This document shows positions 16,448 through 24,702 of a DNA stretch of 64,000 nt, piece by piece (the first letter of the stretch is position 1; every line of letters starts with the position of its first letter). Source of the DNA: Oscillospiraceae bacterium (GTDB taxonomy: Bacteria; Bacillota; Clostridia; Oscillospirales; CAG-272); the NCBI GenBank assembly GCA_015064385.1, contig SVSI01000001.1, positions 196,041-260,040 of the forward strand, read 5' to 3'. A program made the translations under genes and the position numbers. The notes under the pieces are model-generated. The model worked only from the letters and a program-made list of their open reading frames with translations, did not search any database and was not told the origin of the DNA.

Positions 16448-17049
16448 TTGATAAGCTCAATTATCGGGCAAACTATAATTCCCATAGCTGCCGAGAAAAG
16501 TATAAGAGAAACGGGAGACGGATTTTTCTTCTTGATCCTGTTGAATATTAAAATAAACGTAAGGATCAGAGCGGACAAAACGTATGTCGCCGCGTTGGTG
16601 TTTATATTTTTTATTGCCGAAGCGATGCCCGTGCTTCCGAAAGCGGGGAAGAATACTGATATCATAAAGCTTATACCCGTCGCCGCGATAAGTCCGACCG
16701 CGACCGGTTGCGCACCCGAGAGAGCACCGTTTACGTATGGGTTTTTGATAAAGGATTTGAGCAGAGATGCGATTATCAGAATAATGATAAACGAAGGCGT
16801 CACGAGACCGAGGGTTGCACAGAGTGCGCCTAAAAATCCGGCTTGAGAGCTACCAACGAAGGTTGCCATATTTACCGAGATCGGTCCGGGAGTCGATTCT
16901 GCGATACCAACGAGGTTCTTTATCATTTCACTGCTCAGCCAGCCGTGTGCAAGTACTTCGTCGGTCATAAGGGCAAGCATAGCGTACCCGCCGCCGAACG
17001 AGACGATACCTATTTTGAAAAAGGTTAGAAAAAGCTGTAAACAGATCAT
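16444..17049 (-). CDS. chrA: Chromate transporter family protein, half-size (second)
   Basis: 201 residues, one CHR domain with six or so spans. The signature FGGGYAMLAL and the TPGPISVNMATFVG motif place it in the CHR family, in which short proteins act as pairs of opposite topology. It overlaps the first half-size gene by 4 bases. Chromate efflux is the founding function, but the natural substrate in anaerobes is uncertain. Confidence 0.88.
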   Translation of the reverse strand: MICLQLFLTFFKIGIVSFGGGYAMLALMTDEVLAHGWLSSEMIKNLVGIAESTPGPISVNMATFVGSSQAGFLGALCATLGLVTPSFIIILIIASLLKSFIKNPYVNGALSGAQPVAVGLIAATGISFMISVFFPAFGSTGIASAIKNINTNAATYVLSALILTFILIFNRIKKKNPSPVSLILFSAAMGIIVCPIIELIK

Positions 17050-17666
17050 TTCTTGCCCTCCTTTTTATCTTCTTTCTTTTTAAGAGAGAGATTTATAAAG
17101 GTCAGGGCAAGTCCTGCGAGAGCGCCCATTGCTATCAGATATACCGACGAAAATGAGATCGCAAAGATATCGAAGAGAAGCATTACCGCAACGGTCAGCG
17201 AGACGGTAATTATTTGAAAGGGCTCTTTTTTTAGTTTCTTTATAAACTTTATGCCAGCCATAAGAATAAGGAACGCAACTGCGATCTGTATTCCCTTAAA
17301 CGCGTTTTCAACGATTGTAAAACGCATAAAGCTTTCAAGGAAAAGGGAAATAAGATATATTATCGTGAAGGGTGCGAGCACTACCGAAACGGTAGCTGCG
17401 AGCGATCCGAGCACACCGCAGATCTTATATCCGACGTAGGTTGCCGAATTTATTGCGATAGGTCCGGGCGTGGACTCGGAGACGGTTATGACCTGCATAA
17501 GCTCTTCTTCACTTATCCACTTGCGTTTTTCGGAGACCTCGGACTGAATTATCGGGATCATAGCGTATCCGCCGCCGAAGGTGAGCAGTCCGATCTTAAA
17601 AAATACCCATGCAAGCGCAAGAGCCATTTGCATGTTGTTCTGCTCTTTTTGATTTTTTTCGTTCAT
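17046..17666 (-). CDS. chrA: Chromate transporter family protein, half-size (first)
   Basis: 206 residues; ATG after AAAGGAAG. CHR domain with FGGGYAMIPI and TPGPIAINSATYVG, the same two signatures as its partner, and a Lys-rich cytosolic tail. First gene of a three-gene overlapping operon (17666 to 15677). The two proteins should form one heteromeric transporter. Confidence 0.88.
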   Translation of the reverse strand: MNEKNQKEQNNMQMALALAWVFFKIGLLTFGGGYAMIPIIQSEVSEKRKWISEEELMQVITVSESTPGPIAINSATYVGYKICGVLGSLAATVSVVLAPFTIIYLISLFLESFMRFTIVENAFKGIQIAVAFLILMAGIKFIKKLKKEPFQIITVSLTVAVMLLFDIFAISFSSVYLIAMGALAGLALTFINLSLKKKEDKKEGKK

Positions 17667-17700
17667 TTTTCTTCCTTTCGGGAATTGGGGAATGTATTAC

Positions 17701-17733
17701 AATATATAGTGTTGCTTTGATATTTTTCAAAGC
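17701..17733 (-). promoter_or_regulatory. Possible promoter and operator of the chrA operon
   Basis: Minus strand TTGAAA (17730-17725), 18 bp, TATATT (17706-17701), 35 bases before the start codon. A perfect inverted repeat GCTTTGA-N6-TCAAAGC (17714-17733) overlaps the -35 box and the spacer, where a regulator would block polymerase. The regulator is unknown. Confidence 0.45.
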
Positions 17734-17933
17734 ACGGTCGTTTTTTTGGAAAAAGAGTGAAAAATTCACAAAGGTTTTGATGACGCAAGGTCAAAAAACG
17801 CCGAAAGTGAGCTTTTTGTTTCACTGAATGTCGAAAATCTACCGTCTTTGATAGGAGACAATATCTTTATAAAATGTTATCATATAGATACCGACAGCGA
17901 GAAGTTAACACAAGATGTTGTGAGAGGTATAAA

Positions 17934-18182
17934 ATGATATGCACTGTTAAAATAGAAAAGCAACTGTCAAATATGCGATCTGCCGAGTACGTTTTGAACG
18001 TTGAAGAAAACCGTGGCGAGAGTATCTGCTCGGTAGAGATCACTATGTGCGGTGATCGGGAGTATGCGTACGATATTTGCCGTGACGTCTCCCGCGCAAG
18101 AGAATTTCTTTGGTCACTTGCAGACGGCGAAGTAGAACCCTGCCATCTTAAGGATATAGTTTATGACCTTTTACCTCTGTAA
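17934..18182 (+). CDS. Small protein, DUF6514-like
   Basis: 82 residues from the ATG at 17934; a longer start at 17874 has no ribosome site. It ends VEPCHLKDIVYDLLPL, which resembles the end of the clostridial DUF6514 family (function unknown). That match is from memory and tentative. No membrane span or metal motif. Its last 12 bases overlap the convergent esterase gene. Confidence 0.6.
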   Translation: MICTVKIEKQLSNMRSAEYVLNVEENRGESICSVEITMCGDREYAYDICRDVSRAREFLWSLADGEVEPCHLKDIVYDLLPL

Positions 18183-18911
18183 AAGGGAAAGGTACGCCTC
18201 GAAATATCTGTGACCGAATACTCGCAGAGATCTCGAGTCAAAATGGATGCCGTCTGAATTGAGAGTGAAGCCCTCCGAGGAGGCAACGGCGCACATCGGA
18301 AGCTCTTTTGCTATCTCGTGGAATATGGCGTTGAGCTTTATCGGGCGGTCTCCGAGCTTGTGGCGCTCGTCCGTGGCAGTTCCGAGTTCTCCGATAATTA
18401 CGGGGATGTTTTCGTCACCGAGATCGTGGCGCAGGGTAGTTATCATAGTTATAAACTTGTCCTTGTACGCACTAACACGCTCGTCGCTACCGCAGTCGCC
18501 CTCCCCTTGATGCCAAAGTATTCCGCGCAGAGTCGAGGTTCGCATTGCGAGATTCGTCATAAAGAGCGCGTGATCGTAGAGCAGTCCGCCGACCGCCCAC
18601 TGATCCATAGTCGTTCCGCCGTCAGCACAGGGAATAAGTCCTACCGGTTTTTCGCTTGCTTTTGCGTAGTCGTCCGCAAAGCTTGCCGCAAGCGAGATCC
18701 CGCTGTGCCAGGACGGGTTGAACATATCGCGGTCGGGATTTATCGGTTCACTCATTTTCTGCCATCTGCCCATACGGAGCATGTGGCAGAGCTTGTTATT
18801 TATCGGCTCTACCTCACTAAAATGACCTCTGCCCGCCATATTGGACTGACCTATCATAAGAAAAGAATTCATAGAGGCAGATGCACTTGAAAGTCCGTCT
18901 TTTATTGCCAT
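18171..18911 (-). CDS. SASA/CE6-type carbohydrate acetylesterase
   Basis: 246 residues; ATG after GAAAGGAAA. SGNH-like esterase: GQSNMAGRG with nucleophile Ser23, WHQGEGD, and SDGIHFD with Asp220 and His223. Members deacetylate sialic acid or xylan-type sugars. There is no signal peptide, so it acts on imported sugars in the cytosol. It is the last gene of a minus-strand set with a GH5-like glycosidase and a kinase-like protein. Confidence 0.85.
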   Translation of the reverse strand: MAIKDGLSSASASMNSFLMIGQSNMAGRGHFSEVEPINNKLCHMLRMGRWQKMSEPINPDRDMFNPSWHSGISLAASFADDYAKASEKPVGLIPCADGGTTMDQWAVGGLLYDHALFMTNLAMRTSTLRGILWHQGEGDCGSDERVSAYKDKFITMITTLRHDLGDENIPVIIGELGTATDERHKLGDRPIKLNAIFHEIAKELPMCAVASSEGFTLNSDGIHFDSRSLRVFGHRYFEAYLSLLQR

Positions 18912-18955
18912 GTCTTTTTTCCTTTCACCTTTAATTCCGTGACTGCGGATCTTTT

Positions 18956-19738
18956 TTATCCAAACACCTCAAACGCGGCAACGGTGTGCAGCTTTTCCTT
19001 ATCAACAAGGTCTCTGCCGTACGCATCGAAAAAACGCTCGCGGTAGGCGTCAGTTTTAAGATTGAAGAATAGTGACCACGCACCCCAGAAAAGATCGACG
19101 TGACGGTCTCCGACGCCCGCGTGATCCACGTCTATAAATGCGGAGAACTGCCAGTTATTTAGTATAATATTAGGCAGGCAGTAGTCTCCGTGAAGAAGCA
19201 CCTCGTTTTTTAGGTGCTTTTTTCCGTTTTGGACGGCACTCCACGCCTCGTCTGCCGAAGCATAGCCCCAGTTGTCGGGAAAAAGGGAAGCATCGTAGGT
19301 CCCCGACTTGTAGTTTTTCTCGGCGGTAGCGATATAAGAGGCGGTATGATCTATCGGGCAGTCCGAGCAGTCAAGCTCGTGCAGAGCGCGCAAACGCTCG
19401 GCTGTTATATCACACAGCCGCTTTGGATCGGACGTATAAAGCTCGTGAGTGCAGTCCTCGCCGGGCGCTTTTTCGGTCAGCATAAAATCTTCGGAGATCG
19501 AGATGTAGCTGAGAAGGCGTGGCGCGAGACCTTTTTTACTGAAATACTCGGTCATTACCGCCTCTCTTTTGAGCGTACCCTTCTTGGCTCGTTTGACGTA
19601 ATATCCGCAGTCCTTATCAATAAAGAGGACTTGTGCTTCGGGAGAAGAGCTGCTGTTATAAACTGTCGCGCCTTCAAAAAGAGGTCTGATGTCACTCGGA
19701 TATAGCGACGGATCGGGGGAAAATAGGATTTTTTTCAT
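18956..19738 (-). CDS. APH(3')-like small-molecule kinase
   Basis: 260 residues. Kinase-like fold of the aminoglycoside phosphotransferase family: catalytic loop HGDYCLPN (catalytic Asp185, Asn190) and metal-binding FIDVDHAGVGDR (Asp203), the block layout typical of APH(3'). It starts 14 bases after the glycosidase gene and precedes the esterase, so a sugar or metabolite kinase role fits the context at least as well as drug resistance. The start is weakly supported by GGAAG at 16 or more bases. Confidence 0.8.
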   Translation of the reverse strand: MKKILFSPDPSLYPSDIRPLFEGATVYNSSSSPEAQVLFIDKDCGYYVKRAKKGTLKREAVMTEYFSKKGLAPRLLSYISISEDFMLTEKAPGEDCTHELYTSDPKRLCDITAERLRALHELDCSDCPIDHTASYIATAEKNYKSGTYDASLFPDNWGYASADEAWSAVQNGKKHLKNEVLLHGDYCLPNIILNNWQFSAFIDVDHAGVGDRHVDLFWGAWSLFFNLKTDAYRERFFDAYGRDLVDKEKLHTVAAFEVFG

Positions 19739-19752
19739 ATTAGTTTTGAGGT

Positions 19753-20838
19753 TTATCTTCCTTCGTCCTGTGCCATCTTGTTAAAGCGTTCGATAAGAGC
19801 TATCTCGCGGGGATCGTACGGACGGAGATTAGGTCTGAAGAGATCGTGCTGCCACTTTGTGAAGTCGTAGCCGCGATCCTCACCTCTGTCCCACTGCTCC
19901 CACATTACGGGCCAGGGCTCGTGAGTCTGCGTCTTTCCGAGGACGAATCCCCAGCAGTAGTTTGCTACGTTCGTGATGTAGAGAAGGGGATAAACATCGT
20001 GAATATCGTTGTGATTTATGCGGTGGAGCCACTCGGTAAGCATGAGAGGACGACCGCTTCTCTTCTGGTGGAAGCGTATCTGAGCGACCACTCTGTCGAA
20101 GGACTGATAGCTGTGGAAGCTGATAACGTCGGAGAGCTCGTACGCCTTTTTTTCAGAATTGGAAACGAGATCATCGTTCTTTATTCCGCGCCAAACGTCG
20201 GCGCAAAGGGGTTGAATGGGGTCCTCTGCGCGGACAGTCTCGAAAAGTACCTCGAGAAGCTCGATCGCGCGGTCTCCGATAGAGATTCCCGGCTCGTTTT
20301 CTACGTTCCAACAGATAATTCTCTCGTCCTTGGCGTATTTGCGAACCGTCTTTCTGACCATTTCAAGGAAGGTCTCTCGAAGCTCGGGGTATTCCATGTA
20401 ATGCTTCGGGGGAATCGCCTTTTCTTCCGGAGTCATGGGGCGACGTCCCTGATGTTCGCCGAGGGCGTAGGTCTGCTCGCCCATCTTTTTCGGAACGAAC
20501 ACATCACCTCTGGGAAGATCCTCTTCGTGTGCAAGGACTACCATTACCTTCTGACCGTATTTTGCGCAAAGGTCTATGTATTTATCGAATATTTCCATAT
20601 ACGAATCGGGCTCGGCGTAATAAACGTCAAAGTTCGCCCAGATACGAACGGTATTAAAGCCGATCTTCTGACAAAGCGCGAGCTCGCGCTCTGCAGTTGC
20701 GAGCTTTTCCTCGGATTTGTAGCTCTGGAACATATCAAGACGGTTTGCGCAGTCGCTGCCTATAAAGTTGCAGCCGCGAAGCCAGCCCTGTTTTTCGTAC
20801 CATTCGTTTGCTTCCTGAATCGTCCACTGTCTTTTCAT
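19753..20838 (-). CDS. GH5-like cytosolic glycoside hydrolase
   Basis: 361 residues; ATG after CGGAGAAAA. TIM-barrel hydrolase of clan A: the strand-4 motif WNVENEPG gives Asn181-Glu182 (acid/base) and the strand-7 motif MLTEWL gives Glu269 (nucleophile). RIWANF and the FHSYQS block support the fold. No signal peptide. With the esterase and kinase it could break down an imported, acetylated oligosaccharide. The substrate is not deducible; beta-mannosidase-like and related subfamilies are possible. Confidence 0.82.
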   Translation of the reverse strand: MKRQWTIQEANEWYEKQGWLRGCNFIGSDCANRLDMFQSYKSEEKLATAERELALCQKIGFNTVRIWANFDVYYAEPDSYMEIFDKYIDLCAKYGQKVMVVLAHEEDLPRGDVFVPKKMGEQTYALGEHQGRRPMTPEEKAIPPKHYMEYPELRETFLEMVRKTVRKYAKDERIICWNVENEPGISIGDRAIELLEVLFETVRAEDPIQPLCADVWRGIKNDDLVSNSEKKAYELSDVISFHSYQSFDRVVAQIRFHQKRSGRPLMLTEWLHRINHNDIHDVYPLLYITNVANYCWGFVLGKTQTHEPWPVMWEQWDRGEDRGYDFTKWQHDLFRPNLRPYDPREIALIERFNKMAQDEGR

Positions 20839-20870
20839 TTGTTTTCTCCGTGTGTGAGTTTGTTATCTAC

Positions 20871-20899
20871 ATTTTATATGTTTAATATGTTTTTGTCAA
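20871..20899 (-). promoter_or_regulatory. Promoter of the glycosidase-kinase-esterase operon
   Basis: Minus strand TTGACA (20899-20894), 17 bp, TAAAAT (20876-20871), 32 bases before the glycosidase start. Confidence 0.8.
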
Positions 20900-20932
20900 T
20901 GAGATTTTGAGATAAAAACGATATTTTCATTG

Positions 20933-21265
20933 TTACTCAAGCTCTATTCCGACGACGCCGTACTTTTTCTGCTGTTCTGCCGAGTAGTATGCCTCCATAT
21001 CGCGAGGGTGTGCCGTGTCAACATCTTCCTTTGTATAACCGCACTGTAAAAGGGGCAGAGCTTTGTATAGCTCGTCAAAGCTGTCAAAAATGTGTAGCTT
21101 TACGACCGTTTTGGTCAGCTTTTCATCTGTAGATGTGTCGGTAAACACGATCTTTTCGCCGACCTTGAGCTGCCTGCGTTTTTCGTCAAACAGACGAAGC
21201 TCGATATTCTTTTCTCCGCTTTTTATCATTTCGAACGGAGCGTGGTGGAGTTTCATTTCTGCCAT
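20933..21265 (-). CDS. ASCH domain protein
   Basis: 110 residues; ATG after AGAGGAAA. N-terminal KLHHAPFEMIKSGEKNIELRL is the ASCH start, with the conserved K-x-x-E-x-R (GEKNIELR). ASCH proteins adopt a PUA-like fold and are thought to bind RNA or modified nucleotides; some are amidohydrolases. It is transcribed towards the glycosidase operon, which has its own promoter. Repeat copy A lies 36 bases upstream of the start. Confidence 0.85.
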   Translation of the reverse strand: MAEMKLHHAPFEMIKSGEKNIELRLFDEKRRQLKVGEKIVFTDTSTDEKLTKTVVKLHIFDSFDELYKALPLLQCGYTKEDVDTAHPRDMEAYYSAEQQKKYGVVGIELE

Positions 21266-21300
21266 TTGTGTTTTCCTCTATTTTCATCTTTTTTTGAGGG

Positions 21301-21375
21301 GTATGGGACGGCGCCTTCGACGTCCCGAGAAGCCTCAAATGCGCGTTACGGGCTGTCGTGGGCGCAAGCCCCTAC
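21301..21375 (+). repeat. Palindromic repeat, copy A
   Basis: 75 bp, in the same orientation as copy B at 23292-23365. Bases 21305-21365 (61 bp) are identical in the two. The ends have decayed: GTATGGG at the left against GTAGGGG in copy B. It contains GGGAC / GTCCC and the inverted ends described for copy B. Confidence 0.85.
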
Positions 21376-21487
21376 GGGTTGAGCTTATTTCTGTGTCCGA
21401 GTAACCACACTCTTGATGTGGGTGGGGACTCCAAAAGGTATATTTTATAGAGATAAAAGTGGCATTTATCCCTATAACGTTTCCTCA

Positions 21488-23134
21488 TCATAACGCAATA
21501 ACGCTTTGTTCAACTCGTTGCTGAATTAATTCAGGAGTCACATCTTCCCAATAATTTATATACACTAACTTTACGCCATTTTCTTGACTCAATTTCTTTT
21601 TTTCGGCATCCCTTTTTTGCAATTTCTTAAAAGCATCTTCGCCCCCGAAATAATCAACAGGTTCAAAATGTTGCTTTCCCTGATATTCAATGGCCACATT
21701 AAGCCCGGAAATAAATATATCATACGACATTTGACCGCCAGTAGAACTATGTAAAAAGAATGGACGGTGTTGATATATGACTCCATATTCTTTGTATAGT
21801 TTCTTTACGATCTTATATACGTATTCCTCAGTTTTCCACCTATACTCTGGCTTGCTGTACGGAATCCTTTCAACGAACTTATATTTTCCTGATTTTACAT
21901 CATCTAAGTATTTTTGAACGGAAGCTCTTATGTCTGCCTCTTCTCTAATATAGACCGAATTGAAAGAAAAATATTTTAGATTTTCTTGCAATCTAGCAAC
22001 AAGACGAGTCCCTTTATGTGAACGAAATGCATCTATAAAAGTCTTGTCCAGAATATGATTAAATTCGGAAAGACCAAACCCCATAATGCGACTATATTCG
22101 TATGATTGAGATGCCAACCGGTCAGCAATTCTTAGAACATACGGATGAACCTGTCCTTTTATTGCATCTGCTGCATAGGAAGTATTTCCTTCACTGTCGT
22201 TCATTTCAAAAACAACTATATTGTAGGCATCCCCTTGCCAAGCATCTAAACGTTCTTTTAGTTTAACAGTAGGATAATGCTCAATCACATAAGGCGTCTG
22301 TGATGTTAGTCCGTTTGCTAAATAGTGTTGATTAACCCCTCTAAAACGACCATATCTTATCCAAGAGGTGAATATCTTCAATTTTTCTTCAATATGGCGT
22401 AAGAACGGTGCATGCTGATATTTTGGCATAATTAAATTAGGTGTTAGTTCTTCAATATCAATACCACAAACACCTTCAGCAAGATACCCAGCACGATTTT
22501 CCTCAAAACTCATAAAATTACAAGCGATATCGTACTTAATGTAAAAAACTACTGTATCTGCAACAACGACAACCAATTCGTTGCAGTTGTTAGCATATTC
22601 CACGAGACCGTACCCTCTGTATAAATCAAGAAACTCAGATACAATCAATTCCGCATCTTGTCTTTGAGGTTGATGAAGTTTGTCGATGTCTTCATCTGCT
22701 TCTTCTGGTTCATTTCCATCAAAAACAAACAAATCATCAATGCGGACACACTTTCTGATAAAATCAGATATAGACACCCCTTTTGCCGTTAAATCGTATA
22801 TAAGAGCCCCTGTATAACTATGTCTTTTACCTTTGCAATCAGTTATAGTCATTTCCCAATAACCAACATCTGTAGCAAGTATTTCCGGTTCTGATATTGT
22901 CCATGTTTCAATTAAATCAAATATCATTTTTGTGGCTTCTGTGCCAATATTAATGTCAACTCTCCTGCTCGGTTTAAAATGATTGAACCCACTTGCATAG
23001 ATAAATGCTTCTAAGGAAACTTCACCAGATTCTCTTATGGTTAAAAGTTGTTCTACTTCATCAGTGGAGAGCGGTTCAGGGCCAAATGCAATATTATTGG
23101 ATAGTATTTGGATTTTTGCTATCTTGTTTTCCAT
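21488..23134 (-). CDS. Unknown protein with C-terminal PD-(D/E)XK-like nuclease domain
   Basis: 548 residues; ATG after GAGGTG. The first 430 residues match nothing I recognise. Residues about 435-535 look like a restriction-type nuclease: a leading helix with Glu436/437, then YDIFI (Asp472), then VAIEYQGKQHF (Glu483, Gln485, Lys487), FGG and a charged helix before VKLVYINYW. Such domains occur in Vsr-like and phage-defence nucleases. The gene is visibly AT-richer than its neighbours with different codon use, and is bracketed by two direct repeats, so it was probably acquired. It stands alone; no methylase or helicase partner is present. A role in defence is inference. Confidence 0.75.
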   Translation of the reverse strand: MENKIAKIQILSNNIAFGPEPLSTDEVEQLLTIRESGEVSLEAFIYASGFNHFKPSRRVDINIGTEATKMIFDLIETWTISEPEILATDVGYWEMTITDCKGKRHSYTGALIYDLTAKGVSISDFIRKCVRIDDLFVFDGNEPEEADEDIDKLHQPQRQDAELIVSEFLDLYRGYGLVEYANNCNELVVVVADTVVFYIKYDIACNFMSFEENRAGYLAEGVCGIDIEELTPNLIMPKYQHAPFLRHIEEKLKIFTSWIRYGRFRGVNQHYLANGLTSQTPYVIEHYPTVKLKERLDAWQGDAYNIVVFEMNDSEGNTSYAADAIKGQVHPYVLRIADRLASQSYEYSRIMGFGLSEFNHILDKTFIDAFRSHKGTRLVARLQENLKYFSFNSVYIREEADIRASVQKYLDDVKSGKYKFVERIPYSKPEYRWKTEEYVYKIVKKLYKEYGVIYQHRPFFLHSSTGGQMSYDIFISGLNVAIEYQGKQHFEPVDYFGGEDAFKKLQKRDAEKKKLSQENGVKLVYINYWEDVTPELIQQRVEQSVIAL

Positions 23135-23291
23135 TCTTCATACACCTCTGCATTTTTCCTTGATAATTACGAGATTTTTCATTCGATATGTTATACTAAA
23201 CAGCTGTAAATTGTATTTTCGAGTTTTGCTCAAAAGTAACATTTGTCCCAACGCAAAATTGGGGCATTTTTGATTTTGAACACCGATTTTG

Positions 23292-23365
23292 GTAGGGGAC
23301 GGCGCCTTCGACGTCCCGAGAAGCCTCAAATGCGCGTTACGGGCTGTCGTGGGCGCCAGCCCTAC
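23292..23365 (+). repeat. Palindromic repeat, copy B
   Basis: 74 bp with imperfect inverted ends: GTAGGG-GAC-GGCGCC at the left against GGCGCC-AG-CCCTAC at the right. An inner GGGAC...GTCCC hairpin is present. The structure suits a REP or MITE-like non-coding repeat. It lies between the methyltransferase stop (23377) and the nuclease gene promoter region. Confidence 0.85.
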
Positions 23366-23376
23366 GGGTTTTGCGG

Positions 23377-24702
23377 TTATTTTCTCGTCAGACAAACGAC
23401 AGATTCAACATGCCCCGTCCTCGAAAACATATCCGCCGCGAACGCTTTTGTGACCTTATATCCTTCGCTGTCGAAGAGCTTACAGTCACGAGCGAGGGTG
23501 TCGGGATTACACGAAACGTAGATCACGCGCGAGGGAGAGATATCCGAGATGCGCTTTATAAGCTCGCTCGAGCAGCCCTTGCGCGGGGGATCGACCACTA
23601 TAACGTCTGCGCCCGTTATCTCGGGAGAATTTGCATCGCCGCAGACGAATTTTGCGTTCGTCATTCCGTTTGCCGCCGCGTTTTCTTTTGCGTTTTCGAC
23701 CGCTTCGGGAATTATTTCAACACCGAGAAGATTTGCGTCGGGGAAGTCTTTTATCATAGAAAGACCAATCGTTCCGATGCCGCAGAAGAGGTCAACGAGG
23801 CGCTCTCCCGCTTCAAGCTCGGCAAGCTCCGCCGCCTTTTTGCAGATAAGCTCGGCACACTCGCGATTGACCTGATAGAACGATCTCGGAGAGATCTTTA
23901 CTCTCAGTCCGCAGAAAATATCTTCGATCGTATCCTTACCCCAAATGGTGATATTTTTATCGCCGAGAATGACGTTCGTGCGCTTTTCGTTTATATTCAG
24001 AATTATCGATTTTATATTAAGGAAGCGCTCGGTAAGAGCTTTGCAAAGCTTGTCCGAGTGCGGTATGTTTTTGCCGTTTATAACGAGACATACCATTATC
24101 TCGCCGCTTCCGCGACCTTTTCGCAGATAAATATGACGCACGAGTCCCTTGCCGCTCTCAAAATCGTACGTGGATATCTTGTTTTCCTTGCCGAATTTTA
24201 CTATTTCGTCGAGAATTTCGGTAAACTCGCCGTCCTGTGCAAGGCAGTCGGACACCTCGACGATGTCGTGGCTGTGCTCGGCAAAAAAGCCGATCTTCCA
24301 ATTCTCTCCGACGGGGTACTGAACCTTATTTCTATATCTGTCGGGCGATCCGCTCGAGATAACGTCCTCGACCTTTACCGACAGTCCGACCTTTCTGAAA
24401 GCGTTTTCAACGTAGTTTTTCTTAAAGATCTTCTCGCTTTCATAGTTTATATGACGGAAACAGCATCCGCCACAGCGCTTAAAGGACGGGCAAGCATTTT
24501 CTTCTCTGATGGGAGATGGCTCAAGGATCTTGTTTACTCTCGCTACCGCATAGTCGGAAAGATTTTTGATTATTCCGATTTCGAGCTTGTCGAGAGTGAC
24601 GCCTCCGCGTACGAAGACAACCTTGCCGTCGATCTTGCAAATTCCCGCGCCGAGGTTGTTCATATCAATTATTTCTACCGTGTAGAGATCGTTTTTCTTC
24701 AT
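23377..24702 (-). CDS. rlmD: 23S rRNA (uracil-C5)-methyltransferase, RlmCD/RumA type
   Basis: 441 residues from the ATG at 24702, which overlaps the upstream stop by 4 bases (ATGA) and follows AAAGGAAA. It has an N-terminal TRAM domain (about 1-60), an iron-sulfur cluster motif (CPSFKRCGGCC), a SAM site (LVDLFCGIGTIGLSM), the DPPRKG motif and the catalytic cysteine in YVSCNPDTLARD. It makes 5-methyluridine in 23S rRNA; one Gram-positive enzyme can do both U747 and U1939. tRNA-specific TrmA-like use is a less likely alternative. It is the last gene of the DUF4830-methyltransferase set. Confidence 0.9.
   Translation of the reverse strand: MKKNDLYTVEIIDMNNLGAGICKIDGKVVFVRGGVTLDKLEIGIIKNLSDYAVARVNKILEPSPIREENACPSFKRCGGCCFRHINYESEKIFKKNYVENAFRKVGLSVKVEDVISSGSPDRYRNKVQYPVGENWKIGFFAEHSHDIVEVSDCLAQDGEFTEILDEIVKFGKENKISTYDFESGKGLVRHIYLRKGRGSGEIMVCLVINGKNIPHSDKLCKALTERFLNIKSIILNINEKRTNVILGDKNITIWGKDTIEDIFCGLRVKISPRSFYQVNRECAELICKKAAELAELEAGERLVDLFCGIGTIGLSMIKDFPDANLLGVEIIPEAVENAKENAAANGMTNAKFVCGDANSPEITGADVIVVDPPRKGCSSELIKRISDISPSRVIYVSCNPDTLARDCKLFDSEGYKVTKAFAADMFSRTGHVESVVCLTRK

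Noticed and set aside
18956..19738. Calling the APH-like gene an aminoglycoside resistance gene
   Set aside because: The family motifs are present, but the operon partners are sugar enzymes and identity to proven resistance genes cannot be measured here.
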